A stretch of DNA of 64,000 nt from Pyrinomonadaceae bacterium. GTDB lineage: Bacteria; Acidobacteriota; Blastocatellia; Pyrinomonadales; Pyrinomonadaceae. Under the pieces are notes generated by a model that was not told the DNA's origin, ran no database searches, and was given only the letters and a program-made list of their open reading frames with translations. This document shows, piece by piece, positions 1 to 8,781 of the stretch. The translations under genes were made by a program, and so were the position numbers. Where the stretch lies: NCBI GenBank assembly GCA_028284415.1, contig JANQRU010000007.1, positions 310,001 through 374,000 on the forward strand. Direction: 5' to 3'. Position 1 is the stretch's first letter, and every line of letters starts with the position of its first letter.

Positions 1-428
1 CGCTTCCAAGACCTAACAAAATCTCTGGCTGTTACCTTTTCACCATTAGACCATTTTGCATCTTTTCTCAGGTTAAATGTCCAGACTTTGTTATCCTCTA
101 AACTTTTCCAATCTGTAGCAATTGATGGAGTGGCATTTAGTGTATTTGTATCAATTTCGGTCAAGCCATCGTAAATAGCACGAACTATATCAGTTTCAGG
201 TGGAGCCGAAGCTAAAGCAGGATCAAATGATTTTGGCATTTTGCCATTGCTCCAACGGAATTCCTGTTTAGGTGGAGGAGTAGAATCAGAATAAAAATCT
301 TCGGTTTTGGGTTTTTCAAGTTCCGTACAAGATGAGATTAGAATTACAGAAAGTAGAATCAAATAAACAAAGAATGTACGAGGACTAACCCAAAACTTAC
401 TTTGAATTTTGCCTATTCCGTTTCTCAT
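1..428 (-). CDS. Peptide ABC transporter substrate-binding lipoprotein (SBP family 5), N-terminal part
   Basis: Reading the minus strand from ATG at 428 gives about 142 residues before the window edge; the C-terminus lies outside. Residues ~18-37 form a hydrophobic signal ending in a lipobox (LISSC), so the protein is probably a lipoprotein. The mature start contains FRWSNGKMPKSFDPA and later DAKWSNGEKVTARDFV, both typical of OppA/DppA-like solute-binding proteins that present oligopeptides to an ABC permease. The start lies 15 bp downstream of the coaE stop, on the same strand, so the two may be co-transcribed. The substrate cannot be told from this fragment. Confidence 0.8.
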   Translation of the reverse strand, partial: MRNGIGKIQSKFWVSPRTFFVYLILLSVILISSCTELEKPKTEDFYSDSTPPPKQEFRWSNGKMPKSFDPALASAPPETDIVRAIYDGLTEIDTNTLNATPSIATDWKSLEDNKVWTFNLRKDAKWSNGEKVTARDFVRSWK

Positions 429-443
429 TTAAATCCGAACCCT

Positions 444-1049
444 TTATTTGTTTATCTTTTCTAATTCTAAAAAAACTTTTTCAGTATTTTTGATTGATAC
501 CTCAAATCCTCCTGAGGTATCAATCAAAAAATCTGCATAGGATTTTTTTTCTTCTTGTGACATTTGAGCGTTTATTCTTTTTAAGGCTTCATTTTCGCTT
601 AAATTATTGCGTAACATCAGCCTTTTCAATTGTATAACAGAATCGCACCAAACAACAATTAATTTATCAAACCGCTTGTAGCTTCTAGATTCTATCATTA
701 AAGCAGCATCAATTATTGCAATTCCATCAGGCTTTTCATTTTCTTTTTGCTCAAGCCATTTATTCTGTTCTTCGATAACTAATGGATGCACAATTTCATT
801 CAAAAGTTGTCGCTTTGTTCCATTGTTAAACACAATGCTCCCAAGCTTTACACGATCCAGCTCACCATTTTCTTGTAGAACCTCATCACCAAAGCACTCA
901 ACAATTAGACGCAACCCTTTAGTGTTTGGCTCAACAACTTGTCTCGCCGTCTGATCTGCATCCAATACAAAGCAACCAAGTCCTTCAAAAACTTCGCAAA
1001 CATAAGTTTTTCCGACTGCTATAGAACCAGTTAAACCAACTTTTAACAT
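444..1049 (-). CDS. coaE: Dephospho-CoA kinase
   Basis: CoaE phosphorylates dephospho-CoA at the 3'-hydroxyl of its ribose, the last step of coenzyme A synthesis, in the cytoplasm. The 201-residue protein has the family's usual length. It opens with a P-loop (GSIAVGKT, residues 8-15), followed by the DAD motif (LDADQTARQVV, about residue 30) and the VHPLV segment (about residue 87) shared by CoaE proteins. The P-loop has SIAV where many family members have SIGS. The upstream protein kinase gene is 60 bp away on the same strand. Confidence 0.93.
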   Translation of the reverse strand: MLKVGLTGSIAVGKTYVCEVFEGLGCFVLDADQTARQVVEPNTKGLRLIVECFGDEVLQENGELDRVKLGSIVFNNGTKRQLLNEIVHPLVIEEQNKWLEQKENEKPDGIAIIDAALMIESRSYKRFDKLIVVWCDSVIQLKRLMLRNNLSENEALKRINAQMSQEEKKSYADFLIDTSGGFEVSIKNTEKVFLELEKINK

Positions 1050-1109
1050 TTTTTGAAAAATATTTCTTATTTAATCAGCTCGAAAGTAAGAATTATAAAT
1101 GATTTCAGA

Positions 1110-2483
1110 CTAAGATACAGTTATTTGTTCCAGATTTTCAGTTTGTTTTTCTGTTTCAAAGATATATTGCTTCATACCCTTAATTCCTTTTTCTTGCATA
1201 GCTTTTATTGCTTGCTCAAGATTAGGGTTTGATTTGTTTAATTCAAGATTGAGATTTGCTTTGAGTGCTTTGCGGTAGTCAATACCTGCCAATTCAATGT
1301 TACCCTGAAGTTTGTGAACTCTTGCCCGATTGATGTAAAAAAAGCATTCGGGTTCTAATTTAATAGCCCGACTATAGTATTTTATTGCCTTGGTAAAAAG
1401 TCCCTTATCCTCATAAACCAAACCGCGGGCGTTGTAATAAAATGCTCGGTCGCGTTTAGATTCTCCGTCTGTTTTTACAGAGTTGTTGTTTTCCCATAGT
1501 TTATCGAATGAAGATTTTCGAAAGGAGTCCTTTTCAGATGAGGTCAAACTTATTTGGATAGATTTTTCTTCTTCAACTTTTTCTATTTTTTGAATTTCTT
1601 CTTTGTTTAAAAGAGCCGTATTCCTTTGAGGAGGTCTAGGTTCCATATATTTGCTTTGACTAATTTCTATGTTCGTTTGAGGTTTTTCTAAAGCCGCTCT
1701 CATCTCTTTAGCTGACTGAAAACGGTTGGTTCGCTCTTTTTGCAAAGCTTTATTAATGATTGAACGCAGGTGTTTAGGATACTTGTCAGAAGCTCTTTCA
1801 GGTTCTGACATTAAAATTGCTGCTATTAAAGAAGGCTGGTCATCCTGCGGATATGGTAGCTTTCCTGTCAATAGTCTTTGCAAAATCACACCAATTGCCC
1901 AAATGTCTGTTTCTGCCGAAATCAAAGGCTTTTTGTCGAAAGCTTCCGGCGGCATATATTCAAAAGTTCCGGCAGTTCCAGTTGCTTTTGAGTGCGACTT
2001 CATTTTGCGTGAAACACTGAAATCAGCCAAACAATGCTTACCGTTCATTATAAGTATGTTGTCAGGCTTTAAATCTCTGTGAACAAAGCCTTTTTCGTGT
2101 AAGTTTTCCAGACCTGTCAGAATTTCAATAGTGATTTGCACAGCCTCTTCAATGGATTTAGCTTTCCCATTATTTTTTCTTAAATACTTTTCTAACGAAC
2201 CGCCTTTGGCAAAATCGCTAACTACATAAACGTAATCTTCAAACTGATCTAATTCCGTGATGGAAATTATGTGCGGTAAACCTTTGAGTTGTTTCCAGAC
2301 CCTAATTTCTTTATCAATTTTGTCAAACTCCAATCCATCGCTTTTAGGGCGAAAGAATTTTAATGCAAAATCATTTTTGTCTAACGCTGTACGCTTTTCG
2401 GCTCTCCAGACATCAGCAAATCCTCCTGAACCAACAAAGTCCAGTAAAGTGTAATCACCAATTTTTGAGCCTTTTTCGAGCAT
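1110..2483 (-). CDS. Serine/threonine protein kinase with C-terminal TPR repeats
   Basis: This is a Hanks-type kinase of 457 residues. Visible motifs are the glycine loop GSGGFADV (18-25), the ATP-binding Lys42 in FALKFF, HRDLKPDN (135-142) with catalytic Asp137, and the APE-like MPPEA. The magnesium-binding motif reads DFS (154-156) instead of DFG; its Asp is kept, so activity is still plausible. After a linker of about 70 residues there are at least two TPR-like units (YNARGLVYEDKGLFTKAIKY and the next ~35 residues), which usually bind partner proteins. No membrane segment is seen, so it is probably cytoplasmic. The MazG-like gene sits 2 bp upstream on the same strand, which points to one transcript. 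Confidence 0.9.
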   Translation of the reverse strand: MLEKGSKIGDYTLLDFVGSGGFADVWRAEKRTALDKNDFALKFFRPKSDGLEFDKIDKEIRVWKQLKGLPHIISITELDQFEDYVYVVSDFAKGGSLEKYLRKNNGKAKSIEEAVQITIEILTGLENLHEKGFVHRDLKPDNILIMNGKHCLADFSVSRKMKSHSKATGTAGTFEYMPPEAFDKKPLISAETDIWAIGVILQRLLTGKLPYPQDDQPSLIAAILMSEPERASDKYPKHLRSIINKALQKERTNRFQSAKEMRAALEKPQTNIEISQSKYMEPRPPQRNTALLNKEEIQKIEKVEEEKSIQISLTSSEKDSFRKSSFDKLWENNNSVKTDGESKRDRAFYYNARGLVYEDKGLFTKAIKYYSRAIKLEPECFFYINRARVHKLQGNIELAGIDYRKALKANLNLELNKSNPNLEQAIKAMQEKGIKGMKQYIFETEKQTENLEQITVS

Positions 2484-2485
2484 AT

Positions 2486-2785
2486 TTAGGCTTTATGTCT
2501 CTTCGCTAATTTCCCTACGTTAAATTCTGCAATTTCTTGTAAAGTTAAACCCAATTCGTCGGCACAAGCCGAGATGTACCAAAGCACATCACCAAGTTCA
2601 TCTTTTAATTTTTGTCGTATCTCGTCAGTTAATTCACCATCAAAATCTCTTTGGATTTTTTTTACAATGTTTGCGACTTCGCCTGCCTCGCCTGCCAGCC
2701 CAAGTGTCGGATACTCCAAGTTACTTAAACGCCTCGGATAGAGTGCAGTTGTACCGGCTTCTTTTTGATATTCTTCAAAATTCAT
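2486..2785 (-). CDS. MazG-like nucleotide pyrophosphohydrolase
   Basis: A short all-alpha NTP pyrophosphohydrolase of 99 residues. The metal-binding pattern of the MazG/dUTPase superfamily is visible as LAGEAGEVANIVKK (about residues 30-43) followed by ELGDVLWYISACADELGL (about 64-81), giving the ExxE...ExxD set. Such proteins hydrolyse aberrant or excess nucleoside triphosphates to monophosphate and pyrophosphate; the exact substrate cannot be read from sequence. It is a single-domain form, much shorter than E. coli MazG. It precedes the kinase gene with only 2 bp between. Confidence 0.85.
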   Translation of the reverse strand: MNFEEYQKEAGTTALYPRRLSNLEYPTLGLAGEAGEVANIVKKIQRDFDGELTDEIRQKLKDELGDVLWYISACADELGLTLQEIAEFNVGKLAKRHKA

Positions 2786-2864
2786 ATACTTTTTCTTTTT
2801 TTCGGAAGTTGACGAAGTATTAAATCCTTAAGTCAATTATCGTCAATCTTAGTTTATTGTTTCT

Positions 2865-3800
2865 TTACTTTAATCTTCTCATTCTGGCGGCTTTGATCGT
2901 ATTTTTCATCAACATCGCCACAGTTAAAAGCCCTACCCCACCCGGAACAGGCGTAAAATAGGAGCCTTTTTCCATCGCTGCTTTTTGGTTTACGTCACCG
3001 ACTAAAGTCGAACCTCTTTTCTCAATTGTTTTCAAGCGTTTCGCTAATTTATCTTCGCCAAAAAATCCTTTTGCCTCTTCTATATCAGTTAAGCGATTCA
3101 TCCCGACATCAACAACGATAGCCCCTTCCTTAATGTGATTGTCTGTAATAATGCCGGTTACACCAACTGCGGCAACTAATATATCGGCATTTGAACAGAC
3201 TCCTGCAAGGTCTTTTGTGCGAGAATGACAAATTGTAACGGTTGCATTTTCGTGCAAAAGCAACATTGCCATAGGTTTTCCGACAATGTTACTGCGTCCA
3301 ACAACAACTGCGTTTTTGCCCGAGATTTCGATATTTGCTCGCTTGAGCATGTCTATAACTCCGGCAGGTGTGCAGGGTGTCAAAGCCTCTTGCCCCTGTG
3401 ATAAACGCCCAACATTTACAGGGTGAAACCCATCAACATCCTTTTCAGGGTTGATCTTTTCTAGAATAACTTTTTCATTTATCTGCTTTGGTAATGGTAA
3501 CTGGACAAGTATGCCATCAACATCATCCCTTTTGTTTAGTTCCTCAACAACTGCGAGTAAATCTTCCTGCGAAGTCTCTTCGGATAAATGTTTATGTTCA
3601 GAAATTATCCCGAGTTCTTCAGCCGTTTTTACCTTGCTGTTGACGTAAACTTCAGAAGCTGTGTCTTCTCCAACTCTGACAACTACTAAACAGGGATTAA
3701 TGCCATGTTCTTCTTTTAATTTTTTTACGTCTTCCGCAACTTCTTCCTTGATTGCTTTCGCAAAGACTTTACCACTTAAAATTTCTGCTCGTTTTTCCAT
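2865..3800 (-). CDS. folD: Bifunctional methylenetetrahydrofolate dehydrogenase / methenyltetrahydrofolate cyclohydrolase
   Basis: FolD interconverts 5,10-methylene-THF and 10-formyl-THF with NADP, supplying one-carbon units for purines and formyl-Met-tRNA. At 311 residues it is slightly longer than the usual ~285. Signatures are YVNSKVKTAEELGI with the catalytic Lys, DGILVQLPLP, the nucleotide-binding VVVGRSNIVGKPMAMLL, and PVPGGVGLLTVAML near the C-terminus. It is divergent from the lytic transglycosylase gene, leaving 63 bp for two promoters. With glyA at the far end of the window it belongs to folate one-carbon metabolism. Confidence 0.96.
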   Translation of the reverse strand: MEKRAEILSGKVFAKAIKEEVAEDVKKLKEEHGINPCLVVVRVGEDTASEVYVNSKVKTAEELGIISEHKHLSEETSQEDLLAVVEELNKRDDVDGILVQLPLPKQINEKVILEKINPEKDVDGFHPVNVGRLSQGQEALTPCTPAGVIDMLKRANIEISGKNAVVVGRSNIVGKPMAMLLLHENATVTICHSRTKDLAGVCSNADILVAAVGVTGIITDNHIKEGAIVVDVGMNRLTDIEEAKGFFGEDKLAKRLKTIEKRGSTLVGDVNQKAAMEKGSYFTPVPGGVGLLTVAMLMKNTIKAARMRRLK

Positions 3801-3863
3801 TTTTATTTGATAAGATTAGTAAGATTTTGAATTTCAAGTAGATTATAATCTTTTAAGAATTTT

Positions 3864-6371
3864 ATGCCACCATATAAGCCTTTAATTTTGTTTCTTTTGT
3901 TTGTTCTCCTTCCGTTCAGCGTTTTTCCCCAAAACTTAAACGAAACTCACAAATCAATCCGTCAAAGCATTGAGCCAGGAAACTTAAAGGAAGCGATTTC
4001 TCAATTAAATAATCTTCAAAAAAACAATGCCGATATATTTAAGGCAAACAATTATGACTATCTGCTTGCAAGAATGTCAGAAAAGAATGGCGATTTTGCA
4101 AATGCGATTGCTAATTACCAAGCCGTTGTAAACAGAAATTCAATTCTAAAAGAGTATGCCTTATGGCATCTTTCTCAGATTATGCGTTCAATGGGAAACC
4201 TTCTAATGGAGAGAATTTATCTGCAAGAATTATCTTTGATTGCTGAAAAAAGCCTGTTAAAAGATGCTATCAAAAAACGCTTTGCAAGAAGTCATTTTGA
4301 AAGTGAGAATTATTCACAAACTATAAAGCTTTTGAATGGAAATTATTCTGCGTTTGCAACCCAAAAAGATGATTCACTCACACAAAAAGTAAAGGACTCG
4401 ATCGAAGAATTTAACAAAAGCCAACCACGTGAAGATTTGGTTTTACTTGGCGAAGCTTATCTTTTGAATAATCAAATAGACAAAGCTAAGGAAGTTTTTA
4501 ACGAATTAGTAAATAATCCACCTAGAGAAAATCAGCCCGATGATTTCGCACTTGCCGGAGCGAAAGGTTTGGACAAACTGGAAATTGGAGAAGAAAATCT
4601 CGGAAAAAAAGTTCCAAGTTTATCCGATGAAGAACATTTTAAGCGTGCTGAAATTTATCAGTTCAACCGCAACTTTGATTTAGCCAGATTGCATTACGAA
4701 GCAATTGTAAAAAATCATTCGACCAGTTCAAAAGTTCCTATTTCTATGTACCAAATCGGTCGTGGGTTTGGACAAGAACGAGACTATCAAAATGCGGTCA
4801 CATGGTTTGAAAGACTTCAAAAAGAATACCCGGAAGACAAACTTTCGGCTTCTTCTCTTTACCAATCAGCTGGAAACTACGCTAATTTGGATAAAACTCA
4901 AGAAGCCGTTTCCCGCTACGAAAAATATATAACTGAAAATCCAGATGCAAGCAATTTAGAGAGAGCTTATCTAAACATAATTGACGCTTATCGTGATGCA
5001 AAAGACCTAACAAACGCTTTGAATTGGACTGCCAAAGCTCAAGAAAAGTTCCGAGGCGAAATGGGCGAAGCCGTCGCACTATTCTCACAAATCAGAATTC
5101 ATATCTCACAGGAAAATTGGCAAACGGCTATTAGAGATTTAGAAAAACTAAAAGATATGCCAAACTTAGGCGGAGTCAGAATTGCGGGCGGAACAAACAA
5201 GGAAGAAGTCACATTCTTAAGAGGTTTCGTTCTTGAAAAACTCAAGCGTTTTGAAGAAGCAATCGAGGTTTATCTATCTTTAGAAGATGGTTTAAAAAAT
5301 TATTATGGTTGGCGTGCGACCGAAAGACTAGAAGAGCTAGCTAAAAACAGTCAGACCTCAAACCTTATCGAACAAAAATTCAAGAAATACTCCTCCATTT
5401 CAAATGAAACATTAACTGATTCAAATGCTGAACAGATTTCCAGTGCGGCGAATAAAGCCTTTCGTCTGACTGATACTGCTGACACAAAAAAACAGCTCTT
5501 AGCAAGAATTTCGAGAGCATATTCCCTGCTCCCTGATTATGAAAAAATCCCTAATGGAAAACTTTTAGAATTTGGTCGAAAAGAAGTCTTGCAACCCCCT
5601 AAACAAAATCAAATCAAATCTCACAAAAACATCGCTGACGAGCTTTTGTTTTTGGGATTGTATGATGAAGTCACACCGGAACTCGAAACAGCTTTAAGAG
5701 AAAATCTTTCAAATAATACTGGTTCACTTTCTGATTTTCCTGCCGACACAGCTTTTACACTCGCAGTTTTTTACAAACGTGGAGATATTGCCAATCGTGC
5801 AATCGGTTATATTGAGCCTCTCTGGAAAAAAGTTCCGGGAGACTATCAAATTAATCTTATTCCAAGAACTCAGCTTGAATTACTTTATCCAAAACCGTAC
5901 CAATCCTCACTTCTGAAATACGGCAAAGAAAAGCAAGTTGACCCGCGTTTTGTGCTTTCAATTATGCGTCAAGAATCCCGTTATATTGCGAATATAAAAT
6001 CTGTCGCAGCGGCAAGAGGCTTGATGCAATTTATTTCAAACACCTCAAATAAAATGGCGGAAGAAATGGGAATTGATAATTTTCAGCAAGACGATTTGTA
6101 TAATCCCCCAACCGCTATACGATTTGGTTCACATTACATAAATAAAATTTTCAAAGACTTTCCTAATCAACCCCCTGCTGTTGCCGCTAGTTATAATGGC
6201 GGAGAAGATCGTATGATGCGTTGGTATAAACGCTCCAACACAGAAAATCCTGACCGATACGTTCCTGAGGTGATTTTTTCTCAGACTAAAGATTATGTTT
6301 ACAAAGTGATGGCAAATTATCGTGTTTACCAAATGCTGTACGATCAAAACCTCAAAGACGTAAATAAATAA
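3864..6371 (+). CDS. Soluble lytic murein transglycosylase (Slt-like) with long TPR-rich N-terminus
   Basis: An 835-residue exported protein: an N-terminal signal (LILFLLFVLLPFSVFPQ) followed by about 600 residues of helical TPR-like repeats (for example DFANAIANYQAVVNRNS and QNAVTWFERLQKEYPED). The C-terminus is an SLT domain with MRQESRYI, where the Glu near residue 704 would be catalytic, then ARGLMQF and AASYNGGEDRM. Such enzymes cleave the MurNAc-GlcNAc bond of peptidoglycan with 1,6-anhydro product. The size and layout match Slt70-type enzymes, although the helical part is longer than usual. Function is confident; its role in recycling or secretion-site remodelling is open. Confidence 0.92.
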   Translation: MPPYKPLILFLLFVLLPFSVFPQNLNETHKSIRQSIEPGNLKEAISQLNNLQKNNADIFKANNYDYLLARMSEKNGDFANAIANYQAVVNRNSILKEYALWHLSQIMRSMGNLLMERIYLQELSLIAEKSLLKDAIKKRFARSHFESENYSQTIKLLNGNYSAFATQKDDSLTQKVKDSIEEFNKSQPREDLVLLGEAYLLNNQIDKAKEVFNELVNNPPRENQPDDFALAGAKGLDKLEIGEENLGKKVPSLSDEEHFKRAEIYQFNRNFDLARLHYEAIVKNHSTSSKVPISMYQIGRGFGQERDYQNAVTWFERLQKEYPEDKLSASSLYQSAGNYANLDKTQEAVSRYEKYITENPDASNLERAYLNIIDAYRDAKDLTNALNWTAKAQEKFRGEMGEAVALFSQIRIHISQENWQTAIRDLEKLKDMPNLGGVRIAGGTNKEEVTFLRGFVLEKLKRFEEAIEVYLSLEDGLKNYYGWRATERLEELAKNSQTSNLIEQKFKKYSSISNETLTDSNAEQISSAANKAFRLTDTADTKKQLLARISRAYSLLPDYEKIPNGKLLEFGRKEVLQPPKQNQIKSHKNIADELLFLGLYDEVTPELETALRENLSNNTGSLSDFPADTAFTLAVFYKRGDIANRAIGYIEPLWKKVPGDYQINLIPRTQLELLYPKPYQSSLLKYGKEKQVDPRFVLSIMRQESRYIANIKSVAAARGLMQFISNTSNKMAEEMGIDNFQQDDLYNPPTAIRFGSHYINKIFKDFPNQPPAVAASYNGGEDRMMRWYKRSNTENPDRYVPEVIFSQTKDYVYKVMANYRVYQMLYDQNLKDVNK

Positions 6372-6469
6372 TCACTCAAACTCAGATAATTTCTACTAAT
6401 TTCTGTGTGCTTGCCGAAAGATTTTGGATATAGGAAAATTAAGACTTAGAAATAAATTAGAGGATTTTT

Positions 6470-7366
6470 ATGCGTTATATTTTATTACTTTTGTTTTCAG
6501 TCTTATTATTTTCAGCCTGTCAGGGTGTCGTTGAGGAAGAGACGCCTCCAGAGAAGCTCAAAAGATACGATCTTAAAGGCAAAGTTTTATCGGTTAATAA
6601 AGAAAAAAAGGAAGCATCTATCGCTCATGAAGAAATTCCGGGTTATATGGAACCGATGACGATGGATTTTCCAATTAAGGATGATGATGTTTTAAATGAA
6701 TTGTCTCCGGGTGCTGAAGTAACCGGAATTTTGGTTGTTGACAATTTAAAGGGAAAATACTGGCTTGATGTTAGAGGCATCGTTGCTAAGCCTCGTGATG
6801 ATCAAAAACCTCTGCCAGTAAAAGAAAATGTTGCAACTATTGGCAAGAAAATGGTTGATTTTACATTAACCAATCAAGATAACGAATCAGTTTCGCCAAA
6901 AGACTTTAAGGGGAAAGTTTGGGCGATCACATTTATATATGCCGATTGCCCTCTGCCAAACTTTTGTATTCTGATGTCAAAAAACTTTTCAGACGCGGCT
7001 AATATAATTGCTGAAGATGAAGAATTGAAAGATAAATTCCGACTTTTGAGCATTTCGTTTGACCCTAAAAGAGATACGCCTGAAAAGCTTAAAAAATATA
7101 TCCTCGGTTATTTAGGTAAAGATTCAAAAGCGGCTAATACAGATATTTGGCAGGTTGCTGTCAGCGAAGATAAAAACGTCAGAAAAATAGCAGATTATAT
7201 TGGGCTTGATTACAAAATTAGTGAAAGTGACAAAACCCAATTTGATCATTCTCTAAGAACCGTTGTAATTGATGCAGAAGGAAAAATTCAGAAAATCATA
7301 CTTGGAAATGATTGGAAAGCTAAAGATTTAATTAATGAAATGAAAAAGGCTTTAAATAACAAATAA
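6470..7366 (+). CDS. SCO1/SenC-family copper protein with N-terminal CusF-like domain
   Basis: A 298-residue lipoprotein candidate (LLFSACQG lipobox). Residues ~35-105 resemble the copper-binding CusF/CopK-type domain (IPGYMEPMTMDFPI, methionine-rich). From ~125 follows a thioredoxin-like SCO1/SenC domain with the cysteine pair in DCPLPNFCILMS and the conserved His in FDHSLRT. SCO1 proteins deliver copper to the CuA site of cytochrome oxidase or act as thiol reductants. The Cys pair is spaced CX5C, a variant of the usual CX3C. The fused copper domain supports a metal-delivery role. A VOC-family gene starts 4 bp downstream. Confidence 0.9.
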   Translation: MRYILLLLFSVLLFSACQGVVEEETPPEKLKRYDLKGKVLSVNKEKKEASIAHEEIPGYMEPMTMDFPIKDDDVLNELSPGAEVTGILVVDNLKGKYWLDVRGIVAKPRDDQKPLPVKENVATIGKKMVDFTLTNQDNESVSPKDFKGKVWAITFIYADCPLPNFCILMSKNFSDAANIIAEDEELKDKFRLLSISFDPKRDTPEKLKKYILGYLGKDSKAANTDIWQVAVSEDKNVRKIADYIGLDYKISESDKTQFDHSLRTVVIDAEGKIQKIILGNDWKAKDLINEMKKALNNK

Positions 7367-7369
7367 CCT

Positions 7370-7738
7370 ATGCCAAAATTTGTATCAGTTCATCCAGTAA
7401 TTCCTGCCCGTAACGTGGGTAAAGCAATTGATTTTTATGTAAACAAATTACGATTTGAATTGATATTTCAAGACACAGAAAAAAATCCTCACTACGCTGG
7501 GATTAAAAGAGATAACATCGAATTACATTTACAATGGCACGACAAAAAGTCTTTTGAAACGGTTGATAAACTTTCATTGCGTTTTGTAATTGACGACGTT
7601 GATGCTCTTTTTGAAGAGTATCAAAATAAAAATTTAAGCGGTATCAATTCGAAGCCAGAAAAAACTTCTTGGGGAACATATGAGTTTTCGTTTTATGATT
7701 TAAATGGAAATGGCTTGTTTTTCTATTCCGATTTATAG
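7370..7738 (+). CDS. VOC-superfamily (glyoxalase/bleomycin-resistance-like) protein
   Basis: A 122-residue protein of the vicinal oxygen chelate fold: it begins VHPVIPARNVGKAIDFYVNK, the usual first beta-alpha unit, and ends YEFSFYDLNGNGLFFYSDL, the usual last strand pair. Such small proteins act as glyoxalases, dioxygenases or drug-binding proteins; substrate cannot be assigned. It lies 4 bp behind the SCO1 gene and is probably in the same transcript. Confidence 0.85.
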   Translation: MPKFVSVHPVIPARNVGKAIDFYVNKLRFELIFQDTEKNPHYAGIKRDNIELHLQWHDKKSFETVDKLSLRFVIDDVDALFEEYQNKNLSGINSKPEKTSWGTYEFSFYDLNGNGLFFYSDL

Positions 7739-7761
7739 ATTTGTGTATATAATAGCAAGCG

Positions 7762-8781
7762 ATGAATGCTATTAAACTTAATCGAAGCACCTATTTTCTT
7801 GCCTACGGAATTCCCTTTGCAATCATAGTTTTTTCCATTTCACTGGCTTTCAGTTCCCTTTTCTCTACTTATCCTGAACTAGCTATTGGAATTACTTATG
7901 ATCTTACTCTGACCTCGCCGCTGATATATTTATTTTTCATACGAAAGACCAATATACCTAAAATAACAGTCGTCCCATTTTTCATTCTAGGTGTGATAAT
8001 CGCTAGTTATTTGATTCCTCCTCAGCAGCAATATCATTTGGGATTGGTAAAAACTTGGATTTTGCCAATAGTTGAAATCGGCATTGTTGGTTTTATAAGT
8101 TATTCTGTCTATAAAACTGTAAAAAATTATAGGAATCTAAAAACAACTCATACTGATGTTTATAAAATAATCCAAGAAGTTTCAAAAAAAACGGCAACAA
8201 TTCCTATACTTGCTAAAGCCATCGCCTTTGAAATCGCAGTTTTTTACTACGCTTTTGTCAGCTGGAAGAAGTTTACTCCATCAGAAAAAAATTTCACCTA
8301 TCACAAGAAAAGTGGAAATCTAACTCTCTATGCTGCAATAATTTTACTAATTGCGGTCGAAACTTTTGTTTTTCATATGCTTATTGCTCGCTGGAATGAA
8401 ATTATTGCTTGGATTTTAACTATTTCGAGTCTTTACGTTCTAATCCAAATTTTTGCTCATATCAAAGCAATGCTTCAAAGACCTATCGAGATTACAAAAG
8501 ATAAGCTTTTAATACGTTACGGGCTGTTTGGAGATACCGAAATTGATCTAAATAATATCGAGAGTATTGAATTTACAAATACTTTTACTGAAGATAAAAC
8601 TGATGTAAGACAAGTTGCGATTCTTAAAGAAATTGAGCAATTTAACACCAAAATAAGTTTAAAAGAAAAAGAAACATACAGAGGCTTTTACGGAATAAAA
8701 AGTAAATATAAAACACTTCTGCTTTTTGTTGATGAGCAAGAAAAGTTCAAAGGTCTGATCGAAAAAAATGACTCTAACTAA
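7762..8781 (+). CDS. Multi-pass membrane protein of unknown function with C-terminal PH-like region
   Basis: This 339-residue protein is not recognised by family. Hydrophobic segments are seen at about residues 12-32, 48-58, 68-85, 95-118, 150-165, 188-208 and 214-235, so roughly six or seven membrane passes. The last ~100 residues are soluble (ITKDKLLIRYGLFGDTEIDL...) and resemble in pattern the small bacterial PH-like domains that follow membrane segments; this is only an impression. Its stop overlaps the start of the AI-2E-type permease by 14 bp, which implies co-translation. Confidence 0.6.
   Translation: MNAIKLNRSTYFLAYGIPFAIIVFSISLAFSSLFSTYPELAIGITYDLTLTSPLIYLFFIRKTNIPKITVVPFFILGVIIASYLIPPQQQYHLGLVKTWILPIVEIGIVGFISYSVYKTVKNYRNLKTTHTDVYKIIQEVSKKTATIPILAKAIAFEIAVFYYAFVSWKKFTPSEKNFTYHKKSGNLTLYAAIILLIAVETFVFHMLIARWNEIIAWILTISSLYVLIQIFAHIKAMLQRPIEITKDKLLIRYGLFGDTEIDLNNIESIEFTNTFTEDKTDVRQVAILKEIEQFNTKISLKEKETYRGFYGIKSKYKTLLLFVDEQEKFKGLIEKNDSN

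Noticed and set aside
1726..2082. 118-codon plus-strand frame in the kinase gene
   Set aside because: The opposite strand carries intact kinase motifs; no independent evidence for a gene.
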